A DNA stretch of 64,000 bases from Acerihabitans sp047324305 (GCF_047324305.1 NZ_CP178740.1:186001-250000), one strand, 5' to 3'; positions 26,970 to 35,154 are shown, counted from the first letter of the stretch. The notes: generated by a model from the letters alone, not told the origin. Numbers and translations are program-made.

Positions 26970-29120
26970 GTGTCCCGTACAATCATGTTGATCCCAACCG
27001 GCACCAGTGTCGGCCTGACAAGCATCAGCCTGGGTGTCATTCGCGCCATGGAGCAGAAAGGCGTGCGCCTGAGCGTGTTCAAGCCGATCGCGCAGCCCCG
27101 TGCCGGCGATGACGGTCTTGACGCCACCACCAATATTATCCGCGCCAACTCCACCATTCCATCCGCCGAACCGCTGCGCATGAGCTATGTGGAGTCGCTG
27201 CTGGGCTCCAACCAGCAAGACGTGCTGATGGAAGAGATCATCGCCCGTTATCATGACAATACCAAAGACGCGGAAGTGGTATTGGTGGAAGGCCTGGTGC
27301 CGACCCGTAAACATCAGTTCGCCAACGCGCTGAACTATGAAATCGCCAAGACGCTGAACGCGGAAATCGTCTTTGTGCTGTCGCTCGGCAACGATTCGCC
27401 CGATCAGCTGAAGGAACGCATCGAGCTGGCCCGTTCCAGCTTCGGCGGCAGCAAGAATAAAAGCATCGTCGGCGTTATCGTCAATAAACTGAACGCGCCG
27501 GTGGACGAACAGGGCCGCACCCGTCCGGACCTGTCGGAAATCTTTGACGACACGCCCAAGGCCAGCGTCGCCAATATCGATCCGAAGCAGCTGTTTGAAA
27601 ACAGCCCGCTGCCGGTACTGGGTTGCGTACCCTGGAGCTTTGACCTGATTGCCGTGCGCGCCATCGACATGGCCAGGCATTTGGGCGCCACCATTATTAA
27701 CGAAGGCGATATCCAGACCCGTCGCGTGCGTTCGGTGACCTTCTGCGCGCGCAGCCTGCCGAACATGCTGGAGCATTTCCGCCCGGGTTCGCTGCTGGTG
27801 ACTTCCGCCGATCGTCCCGACGTGTTGGTTGCCGCCTGTCTGGCGGCCATGAACGGCGTGGAACTGGGCGCCATCCTGCTGACCGGCGGCTATAAGGTGG
27901 ATGAACGCATCCAACGCCTGTGCGATCGCGCCTTCCTGACCGGCCTGCCGATGTTCACCGTGCAGACCAATACCTGGCAGACCTCGCTCAGCCTGCAGGG
28001 CTTTAGCCTTGAAGTGCCGGCCGACGACCATAGCCGGGTGGAAAAAGTGCAGAACTACGTTGCCGGTCATATCGACAACAACTGGATCGAGTCCCTGACC
28101 GCCAGCTCCGAGCGTTCGCGTCGCCTGTCGCCGCCGGCGTTCCGTTATCAGCTGACCGAGCTGGCGCGCCAGGCCGGCAAGCGTATCGTGATGCCCGAAG
28201 GTGATGAACCCCGTACCGTGAAAGCGGCGGCTATTTGCGCTGAACGCGGCATCGCGCATTGCGTGCTGTTGGGCAATCCGGACGAAATCCATCGCGTTGC
28301 CGCCGTGCAGGGCGTGGAATTGGGTAAAGGCATCGAGATTATCGACCCGGAAGTGGCCCGCGAACGTTACGTGGCCCGTCTGGTGGAGCTGCGCAAGAGC
28401 AAAGGCATGACCGAAGTGGTCGCGCGCGAGCAGTTGGAAGATAACGTCGTGCTGGGCACCCTGATGCTGGAACAAGGCGAAGTTGACGGCCTGGTATCCG
28501 GCGCGGTTCACACCACCGCCAATACCATCCGCCCGCCGCTGCAGTTGATCAAGACCGCGCCGGGCAGTTCGCTGGTGTCCTCGGTGTTCTTTATGCTGCT
28601 GCCGGAACAGGTGCTGGTGTATGGCGACTGCGCCATTAATCCGGACCCGACCGCGGAACAACTGGCCGAAATTGCCATTCAGTCCGCTGATTCCGCCGCG
28701 GCCTTCGGCATCGAACCGCGTGTGGCGATGATCTCCTACTCCACCGGCACGTCCGGCGCCGGCAGCGATGTGGAAAAAGTGCGTGAAGCCACCCGTCTGG
28801 CGCAGGAAAAACGTCCTGACCTGGTGATTGACGGTCCGTTGCAGTACGACGCCGCCATTATGGCCGATGTGGCGCTGTCCAAAGCGCCGAATTCGCCGGT
28901 TGCCGGTAAAGCCACCGTGTTCATCTTCCCGGATTTGAACACCGGCAACACCACGTACAAAGCAGTGCAGCGTTCAGCCGATCTGATCTCCATCGGGCCG
29001 ATGCTGCAAGGGATGCGCAAGCCGGTTAATGACCTGTCGCGCGGCGCGCTGGTGGACGATATCGTTTATACCATCGCCCTGACCGCCATCCAGTCCAAAC
29101 AGGCTGAAACGGCTAAATAA
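26970..29120 (+). CDS. pta: Phosphate acetyltransferase
   Basis: Long-form phosphotransacetylase converting acetyl-CoA + Pi to acetyl phosphate + CoA. The GTG start at 26970 is preceded by AAGAGG and yields 716 residues (714 in E. coli). Domains: N-terminal P-loop/BioD-like regulatory domain (MLIPTGTSVGLTS...), central DRTGG domain around residues 230-340, and C-terminal catalytic PTA domain from about 390 (GKRIVMPEGDEPRTVKAA, SGAVHTTANTIRPPLQLIKT, YSTGTSGAGSDVEKV). A rho-independent terminator lies 29 bp after the stop, ending the ackA-pta operon. Confidence 0.98.
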   Translation: MSRTIMLIPTGTSVGLTSISLGVIRAMEQKGVRLSVFKPIAQPRAGDDGLDATTNIIRANSTIPSAEPLRMSYVESLLGSNQQDVLMEEIIARYHDNTKDAEVVLVEGLVPTRKHQFANALNYEIAKTLNAEIVFVLSLGNDSPDQLKERIELARSSFGGSKNKSIVGVIVNKLNAPVDEQGRTRPDLSEIFDDTPKASVANIDPKQLFENSPLPVLGCVPWSFDLIAVRAIDMARHLGATIINEGDIQTRRVRSVTFCARSLPNMLEHFRPGSLLVTSADRPDVLVAACLAAMNGVELGAILLTGGYKVDERIQRLCDRAFLTGLPMFTVQTNTWQTSLSLQGFSLEVPADDHSRVEKVQNYVAGHIDNNWIESLTASSERSRRLSPPAFRYQLTELARQAGKRIVMPEGDEPRTVKAAAICAERGIAHCVLLGNPDEIHRVAAVQGVELGKGIEIIDPEVARERYVARLVELRKSKGMTEVVAREQLEDNVVLGTLMLEQGEVDGLVSGAVHTTANTIRPPLQLIKTAPGSSLVSSVFFMLLPEQVLVYGDCAINPDPTAEQLAEIAIQSADSAAAFGIEPRVAMISYSTGTSGAGSDVEKVREATRLAQEKRPDLVIDGPLQYDAAIMADVALSKAPNSPVAGKATVFIFPDLNTGNTTYKAVQRSADLISIGPMLQGMRKPVNDLSRGALVDDIVYTIALTAIQSKQAETAK

Positions 29121-29148
29121 GCCCGCTGGCCCTGTCAGCAGTAAGCAC

Positions 29149-29174
29149 AACGCCGGCGCAAGCCGGCGTTTTTA
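29149..29174 (+). terminator. Rho-independent terminator of ackA-pta
   Basis: Stem AACGCCGGC/GCCGGCGTT with a short loop, followed by TTTTTAT, 29 bp beyond the pta stop. Confidence 0.9.
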
Positions 29175-29185
29175 TTTGTGCGGGT

Positions 29186-29310
29186 AGCCTTGATACGCCT
29201 TGTCTGGGATGGGTGGTTACGCGCCTACCGCGCCAGGGGACTTCGGTCGGGTGGGAAATCCGTGTCCGGTTCCCCTCCTGTTGGCATGCGCTTCCCTTAA
29301 CACGCCGGGT
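29186..29310 (+). repeat. Degenerate single copy of the 106/107-bp repeat core
   Basis: Downstream of pta the sequence keeps recognisable blocks of the repeat seen in tandem at 42056-42756. They occur in the same order and orientation with many substitutions: GCGCCTACCGCGCCA, TCGGTCGGGTGGGAAA, TTGGCATGCGCTTCCCTTAACACGCC (written here in parts). A second, more decayed partial copy may follow to about 29380. Confidence 0.6.
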
Positions 29311-29439
29311 GTAGGTTCTGCGATCGCGGTCCCGGGTCCTGGCGGGCTATGGGAGTCCTAGGGTCGGGCCCTCTTGGGCATCCGTGAAGGTCAACGTCGC
29401 CACGTCGATGTCGCCGGGGTGGGGGTTGCGCTGGCAGCA

Positions 29440-29529
29440 TGCGGGAGATGTAGGTTGCTGTGGCGGGGGTTGCGCTTGCCGTGCGTTCGGCGGTTATATG
29501 GAATGCCGGGTGCCGGCAAGCGACAAAGA
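29440..29529 (+). repeat. Hairpin-type repeat copy 1, left part (interrupted by IS)
   Basis: Matches 31066-31149 closely (GTTGC.GTGGCGGGGGTT.CGCTTGCC, GCGTTCGGCGGTTATATGG, AATGCCGGGTGCCGGCAAGC). The match runs up to the IS left end and resumes at 30843 after the IS, so the IS split a pre-existing repeat. Confidence 0.8.
29522..29529. repeat. 8-bp target-site duplication, left
   Basis: GACAAAGA immediately before the left terminal repeat; identical to 30843-30850 after the right terminal repeat. Confidence 0.85.
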
Positions 29530-29558
29530 GAGCCTGTACATAAGATTGTGTAATCGCC
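29530..29558 (+). repeat. IS256-family left terminal inverted repeat
   Basis: Starts GAGCCTGTACATAAG and ends GTGTAATCGCC. Pairs with the reverse complement of 30814-30842, with mismatches concentrated in the middle. Confidence 0.9.
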
Positions 29559-29601
29559 TGATTTTGATATGTTCAATCCATCATTAGAATTAGGTGAATT
29601 T

Positions 29602-30810
29602 ATGGACGAAAAATTGCTACAGGCTCTCGCAACTGAGCTGGCTAAAAGTCTCAAAACCTCTGAGGATCTGAGCCAATTTGATCGGTTTTTAAAAAAATTA
29701 AGTGTTGAGGCTGCCCTTAAAGCTGAACTGACTCACCATTTGGGGTATGAAAAAAATCAGCTCAAATCGGGTCCCAACGCCCGTAACGGTTATTCCTCTA
29801 AAACGGTTACCACAGGTGATGGCCCGCTGGAGCTGAGGACACCTCGTGATCGCGAAGGGACCTTCGAGCCCCAACTAGTGAAGAAAAATCAGACCCGTAT
29901 TACCGGAATGGATGACCAGATCCTGGCGCTTTATGCCAAAGGCATGACCACCCGTGAGATATCGGCGATGTTTAAGGAAATGTACGATGCGGATGTCTCG
30001 CCAGCACTGATATCGAAAGTCACTGAGGCGGTTCTGGAGCAGGTCACTGAATGGCAGAATCGCCCACTCGATACGCTCTATCCCATCATTTACCTGGACT
30101 GCATCGTGGTAAAAGTTCGCCACGACGGTCGCGTCATCAATAAATCCGTGTATCTGGCGTTGGGAATTAACATTGAAGGCCAAAAGGAACTGCTGGGCAT
30201 GTGGATGGCAGAGAACGAAGGCGCGAAGTTCTGGCTAAGCGTGTTGACCGAGCTTAAAAACCGGGGATTACAGGATATTTTTATCGCCTGCGTCGATGGC
30301 CTGAAAGGCTTTCCTGACGCTATCAATACGGTCTACCCGAGGACCTGCATTCAGCTTTGTATCGTACACATGGTGCGTAACAGCCTGCGCTTTGTCTCCT
30401 GGAAAGACGCCAGAGCCGTCATGCGAGACTTGAAGGCAGTGTACCAGGCACCGACGGAGGAAGCGGGACAGCGGGCGCTGGAGACGTTCGCCAGCGTATG
30501 GAACTCCCGTTATCCGCAAGTAAGCCGGAGCTGGCAGGCTAACTGGACTAACCTTGCGACATTCTTCGCCTATCCGGAAGACATTCGCAAAGCGATCTAC
30601 ACCACAAACGCCATCGAGTCGCTAAACAGCGTGATCCGACACGCTATTAAAAAACGCAAGGTATTCCCGTCAGACGAATCGGTAAAAAAAGTGGTGTGGC
30701 TGGCCATCCAGGCGGCGTCAAAAAAATGGTCGATGCCGGTGAGGGAGTGGAAGATGGCATTGAATCGTTTTAGTATAGAATTTGGAGATCGTTTAGGTGG
30801 TCATTTATAA
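29602..30810 (+). CDS. IS256-family transposase
   Basis: Mutator-type DDE transposase, 402 residues from the ATG at 29602 (AGGTGA ribosome site). That is the same length as Yersinia IS285 transposase, which it resembles throughout. The start 11 codons upstream is less likely. The catalytic triad is visible: Asp166 (IYLDCIVVKV), Asp232 (ACVDGLKGFPDA) and Glu339 (TTNAIESLNS), with the IS256 C-x2-H signature in CIQLCIVHMVRN (about 249-260). No frameshift or stop. It should catalyse copy-out/paste-in transposition via a circular intermediate, as known for IS256. Confidence 0.96.
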   Translation: MDEKLLQALATELAKSLKTSEDLSQFDRFLKKLSVEAALKAELTHHLGYEKNQLKSGPNARNGYSSKTVTTGDGPLELRTPRDREGTFEPQLVKKNQTRITGMDDQILALYAKGMTTREISAMFKEMYDADVSPALISKVTEAVLEQVTEWQNRPLDTLYPIIYLDCIVVKVRHDGRVINKSVYLALGINIEGQKELLGMWMAENEGAKFWLSVLTELKNRGLQDIFIACVDGLKGFPDAINTVYPRTCIQLCIVHMVRNSLRFVSWKDARAVMRDLKAVYQAPTEEAGQRALETFASVWNSRYPQVSRSWQANWTNLATFFAYPEDIRKAIYTTNAIESLNSVIRHAIKKRKVFPSDESVKKVVWLAIQAASKKWSMPVREWKMALNRFSIEFGDRLGGHL

Positions 30811-30813
30811 AAA

Positions 30814-30842
30814 GGCGTTTACACAGATTCCTAAACAGGCTC
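30814..30842 (-). repeat. IS256-family right terminal inverted repeat
   Basis: Reads GGCGTTTACACAG...AACAGGCTC on the plus strand; its reverse complement aligns with 29530-29558. Confidence 0.9.
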
Positions 30843-30850
30843 GACAAAGA
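30843..30850. repeat. 8-bp target-site duplication, right
   Basis: GACAAAGA directly after the right terminal repeat, matching 29522-29529. Confidence 0.85.
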
Positions 30851-31050
30851 GGCCGTACCGCGACGGCCTCCTTGACCTCCGCGCGCCCGGCAGGTCGCGC
30901 GTCGCTGCGCGATGCCTTCCGTCGCCCATGCTCCCGTGATGCACCGGCCCGGTTAGCGCGCTTTATGCCGGGGCATATGTCGCTGTTGGTAATGTATTTT
31001 TTTAAGCGATAGCGGCGCTGTTGTGTTGGATAGGGTCTGGCGTCGGGATA
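30843..31050 (+). repeat. Hairpin-type repeat copy 1, right part
   Basis: Continues the repeat split by the IS. It carries the hairpin AGGCCGT-loop-ACGGCCT and then matches 31150-31262 almost base for base (CTTGACCTCCGCGCGCCCGG..., GATGCACCGGCCCGGTTAGC). It lacks a segment of about 64 bp present in copy 2 (around 31263-31326) and then matches again to about 31419. No coding sense. Confidence 0.8.
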
Positions 31051-31060
31051 GGTTAACCTG

Positions 31061-31419
31061 CTTGCGGGGAGGTTTATGTTGCCGTGGCGGGGGTTTCGCT
31101 TGCCGTGTGTTCGGCGGTTATATGGAATGCCGGGTGCCGGCAAGCGACAAGGAGGCCGTACCGCGACGGCCTCCTTGACCTCCGCGCGCCCGGCAGGTCG
31201 CGCGTCGCTGCGCGATGCCTTCCGTCGCCCATGCCCCCGTGATGCACCGGCCCGGTTAGCGCTCCCGGCGCCACCGGGCCTTTCGCCGCTCCCGGCGGCT
31301 CATGCCGGGGACACAGGCGCCGTCAGCGCGCTTTATGCCGGTCCACATGTCGCTGTTCGCACGGCATATTATGTAGCAATAGTGGCGCTGTTGTTTTGGA
31401 TAAGGTCTGGCGTCGGAAT
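31061..31419 (+). repeat. Hairpin-type repeat copy 2
   Basis: Most complete copy of the element found at copy 1. The centre is a perfect palindromic hairpin at 31149-31176 (AAGGAGGCCGT, 6-base loop, ACGGCCTCCTT). It is in direct orientation to copy 1 and inverted relative to copy 3. The extra middle segment contains CGCCGCTCCCGGCGGCTCAT, also found in copy 3. Confidence 0.85.
31149..31176. other. Palindromic hairpin at centre of repeat copy 2
   Basis: 11-bp perfect arms AAGGAGGCCGT/ACGGCCTCCTT around loop ACCGCG. The same hairpin occurs in copy 3 at 31836-31863 with the loop reverse-complemented. In copy 1 the IS lies at its base. No T-run follows directly. Confidence 0.8.
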
Positions 31420-31480
31420 GCGGTTGACGGTTCTGGAATACAACGGGTATGGAATGTCTCTGGCACAGCGAAAAGTTGGA

Positions 31481-31502
31481 CATGCAGTCATGCAGTCATG
31501 CA
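31481..31502. repeat. Short tandem repeat of 8 bp
   Basis: CATGCAGT repeated 2.75 times within an otherwise unremarkable AT-rich spacer between repeat copies 2 and 3. Confidence 0.7.
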
Positions 31503-31709
31503 ATAAGACATTCATCATTCAGTTTTAAGTTTTAACAGTAAGCGGTAAGCCATCAGCCATCAAACTGTAAACTTTAGCGCAAAATGTATAATGATACCTT
31601 TCCCGGTAAGCGCATACCGCTATGAACCCCAACGCGCTGTTTTTCTCACAGGCGATGGTGTTGACGTGGTGCCGGCATCGAGTGCGCCGGCGGCGCGCAG
31701 CGCGGCTGG

Positions 31710-31955
31710 ATGAGCCGCCGGGAGCGGCGAAAGCCCGGATTGCGCTTGGAGCGCATATCGGGCGGTCCAAAAGCCGGGATGCGGCGTTGCCGGGAACCGC
31801 GCAGCGGCGCACGATCTGCCGGACGCGCGGAGGTCAAGGAGGCCGTCGCGGTACGGCCTCCTTGTCGCTTGCCGGCACCCGGCATTCCATATAACCGCCG
31901 AACGCACGGCAAGCGAAACCTTCGCCACGGCAACATTAATCTCCCCGCACGGCAA
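31710..31955 (-). repeat. Hairpin-type repeat copy 3 (inverted)
   Basis: Reverse complement matches copy 2 from its GC-rich middle segment (31710-31736 against 31276-31303) and across the hairpin and the AATGCCGGGTGCCGGCAAGC block (31797-31955 against 31061-31225). The intervening part is diverged. Copies 2 and 3 together form a large inverted repeat around a spacer of about 290-400 bp. Confidence 0.75.
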
Positions 31956-32007
31956 GCAAAACCCCCGCCACGGCAACACAAATCGCCCCGCACGGCAAGC
32001 GAGACCC
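31906..32007. repeat. 43-bp tandem repeat, about 2.4 units
   Basis: ACGGCAAGCG begins at 31906, 31949 and 31992, exactly 43 bp apart. The units share GCCACGGCAACA and CCCCGC. They form the outer edge of repeat copy 3. Confidence 0.75.
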
Positions 32008-32051
32008 ACGCCCGATTCAGCCGCCAAGACAGGTATTACCTTTAACATGCC
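32008..32051 (+). repeat. Possible fragment of the 106/107-bp repeat core
   Basis: Begins ACGCCCGATTC and ends CCTTTAACATGCC, exactly 44 bp apart. The same two blocks bracket 44 bp in the tandem units at 42056-42756, but the middle is diverged. Could be coincidence for such short blocks, though spacing and order agree. Confidence 0.35.
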
Positions 32052-32074
32052 CAGATTAGCCTTGAGGCAGGCAG

Positions 32075-32647
32075 TTACTCTTCTGCGGTTTTTTGCTCCG
32101 GGGCGGAGGGAGGTAAAGGCTTGCCGTGGCTTTGCTGGTTATTGCGGCTCATCCAAAGCGAAAGCGCCTTGAGGGAGTCCGGGGTGAATTCATCGCAGCG
32201 GGCGGTGATTTCCTCCGGGCGCAGCCATTTGACCGCCTCCACTTCTTCAGCCTGTAGGGCAAACGGACCGTGGGTGACGCAGCTGAACAGCGCGCCCCAG
32301 ACCCGGCAATGGTCGTTTTCAAAGTAGAACAGCCCGTGCTCAGCAAACGGCACGCCGGCGATGCCCAGCTCTTCTTCTGCTTCCCGGCGGGCGGAATCAA
32401 GCATATTTTCACCGCTTTGCACCACGCCGCCGGCGGTGGCATCCAGATAACCCGGGTAAAAATCCTTGGTGGCGGTACGGCGCTGCACCAGGATATTGCC
32501 CATGCCGTCATGGACCACGATGTAGCTGGCGCGGTGCCTGAGACGTTCTGCGCGCATCTGCTGACGGCTGGCCTGGGCGATGACTTCATTCTCTTCGTTG
32601 ACGATGTCAACCCATTCCACGCCAGCAGCCTGACTCTGTTCCACCAT
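32075..32647 (-). CDS. yfcD: Nudix hydrolase YfcD
   Basis: Nudix-family hydrolase of the IPP-isomerase-like subgroup, 190 residues (180 in E. coli). The Nudix box is complete: GG-VVQSGE-NMLDSAR-REAEEELGI at about residues 73-96, with the REAEEELG metal-binding core. The C-terminal tail is an added Pro/Lys/Glu-rich stretch. It should hydrolyse a nucleoside diphosphate derivative; the physiological substrate is not established. In E. coli it follows yfcC, which is absent here and replaced by repeats and the IS. Confidence 0.93.
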   Translation of the reverse strand: MVEQSQAAGVEWVDIVNEENEVIAQASRQQMRAERLRHRASYIVVHDGMGNILVQRRTATKDFYPGYLDATAGGVVQSGENMLDSARREAEEELGIAGVPFAEHGLFYFENDHCRVWGALFSCVTHGPFALQAEEVEAVKWLRPEEITARCDEFTPDSLKALSLWMSRNNQQSHGKPLPPSAPEQKTAEE

Positions 32648-32738
32648 CTTTCGAATCCCTTGTTAACGAGACGCGGGAGAGCCGCGCACCTTAATTGTAA
32701 TAAAATAAAAAAATTTGCACGAGTGGATCCGTCATAAC

Positions 32739-33293
32739 TTAGTGGTTAATCGCCACTTGCGCAATAGTCTCGCTCGTTTCCAATGACACAACTCGTAATA
32801 TTTCCTGTTCCAGGAGGCCGTAGCTGGCGGCGAAGCCGCCTTTGGGGAGACTGACCGAGCCGGGATTGAAACACAGGATATCCTCCCGCCGCTCCGCCTG
32901 CGGAATATGAGTATGGCCGTAGACCACCACGTCGCCACGCCGCAGCGGGGGATGGCTGGCGGGATTGAAAAGATGCCCGTGGGTGACGAACAGCCGGGTA
33001 TGATTCTCCAGCAGGACCTGCTGCCAGGGCGCGGTAATGGGAAACGTTAACAGCATTTGATCCACCTCGCTGTCGCAGTTGCCGCGCACCGCGATGATAC
33101 GATCGGCATAGCCGTTCAGGAGCTCCGCCACCGCCGCCGGCTGGTATTCCTCCGGCAGGGCGTTGCGCGGGCCGTGATAAAGCAAATCGCCCAGCAGCAC
33201 CAGCCACTGGGCGCCGCTGGCGTCATAGGCCGCCAGCATACGGCGGGTAGCGGCAAGCGAGCCGTGTATATCGGCGGCAAACATCAGTTTCAT
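32739..33293 (-). CDS. yfcE: Phosphodiesterase YfcE
   Basis: Calcineurin-like metallophosphodiesterase, Mn-dependent in E. coli on model substrates. The ATG at 33293 with GAGGA upstream gives MKLMFAADIHGS and 184 residues, the E. coli length. A longer in-frame extension lacks homology. Metal ligands: Asp8 and His10 (DIHGS), Asp36 (LLGDLL), Asn72 (RGNCDSE), His105/His107 (THGHLF), His127/His129 (YGHTHIP). Biological substrate unknown. Divergent from yfcG. Confidence 0.94.
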   Translation of the reverse strand: MKLMFAADIHGSLAATRRMLAAYDASGAQWLVLLGDLLYHGPRNALPEEYQPAAVAELLNGYADRIIAVRGNCDSEVDQMLLTFPITAPWQQVLLENHTRLFVTHGHLFNPASHPPLRRGDVVVYGHTHIPQAERREDILCFNPGSVSLPKGGFAASYGLLEQEILRVVSLETSETIAQVAINH

Positions 33294-33448
33294 GGCAGCA
33301 TCCTCTGGTTGTTCATCATCTCTCAAGCTTAACAAACTTACCGGCGCCGGTAACGGCGCTATGATGCGGCGGCCGGAACGGGTGGTGATTTCAACGGGCA
33401 TTTGTTCTAGAGTGTCATCACGCGGCTATACATTCACAAGGAGCTTCT

Positions 33449-34081
33449 ATGATTGACCTCTATTACGCGCCCACGCCCAACGGCCATAAAATAACGATTT
33501 TCCTGGAAGAAACCGGCCTGCCTTATCAAATCCATCCGATCAATATCTCCGCCAACCAACAGTTCGCGCCGGAATTTCTCACCATCTCGCCCAACAATAA
33601 AATACCGGCGATCGTCGACCAGCAACCCGCCGACGGCGGCGCGCCGTTAAGCCTGTTTGAATCCGGGGCGATTTTGCTTTATCTGGCGGATAAAACCGGC
33701 CAGCTTATCAGCAAGGATTTCCGCGAGCGCCAGGCCACGCTGCAATGGCTGTTCTGGCAAATGGCGGGTTTTGGCCCCATGCTGGGCCAGAACCACCATT
33801 TCAGCCATTACGCGCCCAAGCCGGTGCCTTACGCCATCGAGCGCTACCAGCTTGAGACCGTGCGCCTGTACGGCGTTTTAAACCGGCAACTGGCCCGCCA
33901 TGCCTATATGGCCGGCGACAACATCAGCATTGCCGATATCGCCACCTATCCCTGGGTCGTTTCCCACGAGCGTCAGCATATCGATTTAGCGGATTTCCCG
34001 GCGGTACGGCGCTGGTTCGACAGCATTCGCTCCCGCCCCGCGGTCGAGCGCGCCTATCAGATACCCGCGCAAAAAGCTTAG
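33449..34081 (+). CDS. yfcG: Glutathione transferase-like disulfide reductase YfcG
   Basis: Nu-class GST-like protein that in E. coli has strong GSH-dependent disulfide-bond reductase activity. It has 210 residues. The N-terminal thioredoxin-like domain (1 to about 85) shows APTPNGHK with the conserved Thr/Asn near the GSH sulfur, NNKIPAIVD and LFESGAILLYLA for GSH binding. The helical C-terminal domain starts near QWLFWQMAGFGPMLGQNHHF. A terminator follows. It is slightly shorter at the C-terminus than E. coli YfcG (215). Confidence 0.95.
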   Translation: MIDLYYAPTPNGHKITIFLEETGLPYQIHPINISANQQFAPEFLTISPNNKIPAIVDQQPADGGAPLSLFESGAILLYLADKTGQLISKDFRERQATLQWLFWQMAGFGPMLGQNHHFSHYAPKPVPYAIERYQLETVRLYGVLNRQLARHAYMAGDNISIADIATYPWVVSHERQHIDLADFPAVRRWFDSIRSRPAVERAYQIPAQKA

Positions 34082-34089
34082 CCCACGCG

Positions 34090-34122
34090 CCGCGCCGTCC
34101 AGCCGGCGGCGCGGTTTATTTT
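34090..34122 (+). terminator. Rho-independent terminator of yfcG
   Basis: Perfect 8-bp stem CCGCGCCG/CGGCGCGG with a 9-base loop followed by TTTATTTT, 9 bp after the stop codon. Confidence 0.85.
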
Positions 34123-34246
34123 ACCGGTTTAATTGTCAATTTATTGTCAGTTCAGGGGTTTTGTTCACTCATTTTCCCGCAAAAATGGCCTATGCTTGTA
34201 ACCAAGCTGTTAATTGACGTGCGCATTGCGGGAAGCGAGGGCAAAT

Positions 34247-35149
34247 ATGAAAATTTTGATCACCGGCGGAACCGGGCTTATTGGACGGCACCTGATCGCC
34301 AGGCTGCTGACATTGTCGCACCAGATCACGGTACTGACCCGCGATCCCCAGCGTGCCCAGCAAAAACTGGGTACCCACGTGACCACCCTGACCACGCTGG
34401 CCTCATGTCCCCACCTGGATGCGTTTGACGCGGTATTCAATCTGGCGGGCGAGCCTATTGCCGATAAGCGCTGGACCGAGGAACAAAAAGATCGTCTTTG
34501 CCGCAGCCGCTGGGACGTGACCGAACGCCTGAGCCAGCTGATACGCCAGGGGGACGATCCGCCCCGCGTATTTATTTCCGGATCGGCGACGGGTTTTTAC
34601 GGCAACCAGGATCAGATCCTGGTCACCGAGGACGAACCGCCGGTCGCCGAATTCACCCACACCTTATGTCAGCGCTGGGAAGAGCTGGCGCTGAGCGCGC
34701 AAAGTCCGCGCACGCGCGTCTGCCTGTCGCGCACCGGCGTGGTGCTGGCGGCGGACGGCGGCATACTGGGCAAACTGCTGCCGCTGTTTAAACTGGGGCT
34801 GGGCGGACCTATCGGCAACGGTCGCCAGTTCCTGTCCTGGATCCATATCGACGACATGGTGGATGCGCTGATCTTCCTGCTGAACACCGACGGGTTAAGC
34901 GGCCCGTTCAACCTGGTGGCGCCCTACCCGGTGCATAATGAACAATTCGCCGCCACCCTGGGCGAGGCGCTGCACCGCCCGGCCTTAATGCGCGCTCCGG
35001 CGGCGGCGGTAAAGCTGATGATGGGCGAAGGCGCCACGCTGATGCTGGGCGGCCAGCGGGCGGTCCCCAAACGCCTGGAAGCGGCCGGATTTACCTTTCG
35101 CTACATGGAGCTCAGGGACGCGCTGGCCGATATCGTTAAAGACGAATAA
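34247..35149 (+). CDS. yfcH: NAD(P)-binding epimerase-like protein YfcH
   Basis: Extended short-chain dehydrogenase/epimerase-family protein (SulA/YfcH group) with C-terminal DUF1731. The ATG at 34247 gives MKILITGGTGLIGRHLIAR, a classical GxxGxxG Rossmann start, and 300 residues (297 in E. coli). Conserved FNLAGEPIADKRW (about 75-87), SGSATGFYG (about 115-123) and GGQRAVPKRLEAAGF near the C-terminus are visible. Substrate unknown. The stop codon is followed after 5 bp by the 106-bp tandem array, which fills the space to convergent hisP. Confidence 0.93.
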   Translation: MKILITGGTGLIGRHLIARLLTLSHQITVLTRDPQRAQQKLGTHVTTLTTLASCPHLDAFDAVFNLAGEPIADKRWTEEQKDRLCRSRWDVTERLSQLIRQGDDPPRVFISGSATGFYGNQDQILVTEDEPPVAEFTHTLCQRWEELALSAQSPRTRVCLSRTGVVLAADGGILGKLLPLFKLGLGGPIGNGRQFLSWIHIDDMVDALIFLLNTDGLSGPFNLVAPYPVHNEQFAATLGEALHRPALMRAPAAAVKLMMGEGATLMLGGQRAVPKRLEAAGFTFRYMELRDALADIVKDE

Positions 35150-35154
35150 ATCCC

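Larger units (their letters stand above)
29530..30842 (+). mobile_element. IS256-family insertion sequence (IS285-like), complete
   Basis: A 1313-bp element with one transposase gene, imperfect 29-bp terminal inverted repeats (29530-29558 and 30814-30842; both outer ends read GAGCCTGT and inner ends end in CGCC) and a perfect 8-bp direct repeat GACAAAGA on each side. Its base composition is closer to 48-50% GC than the surrounding GC-rich DNA. Intact ends, target duplication and an undamaged gene suggest a recent, possibly active insertion. It landed at the base of a hairpin in a repeat element. Confidence 0.95.

Noticed and set aside
31622..31894. 90-codon open frame in the repeat block
   Set aside because: Low-complexity Arg/Ala composition through repeat copy 3, no homology.
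29121..32074. Remnant of yfcC
   Set aside because: I looked for YfcC-like membrane segments in all frames between pta and yfcD and saw none; the space is repeat and IS only.
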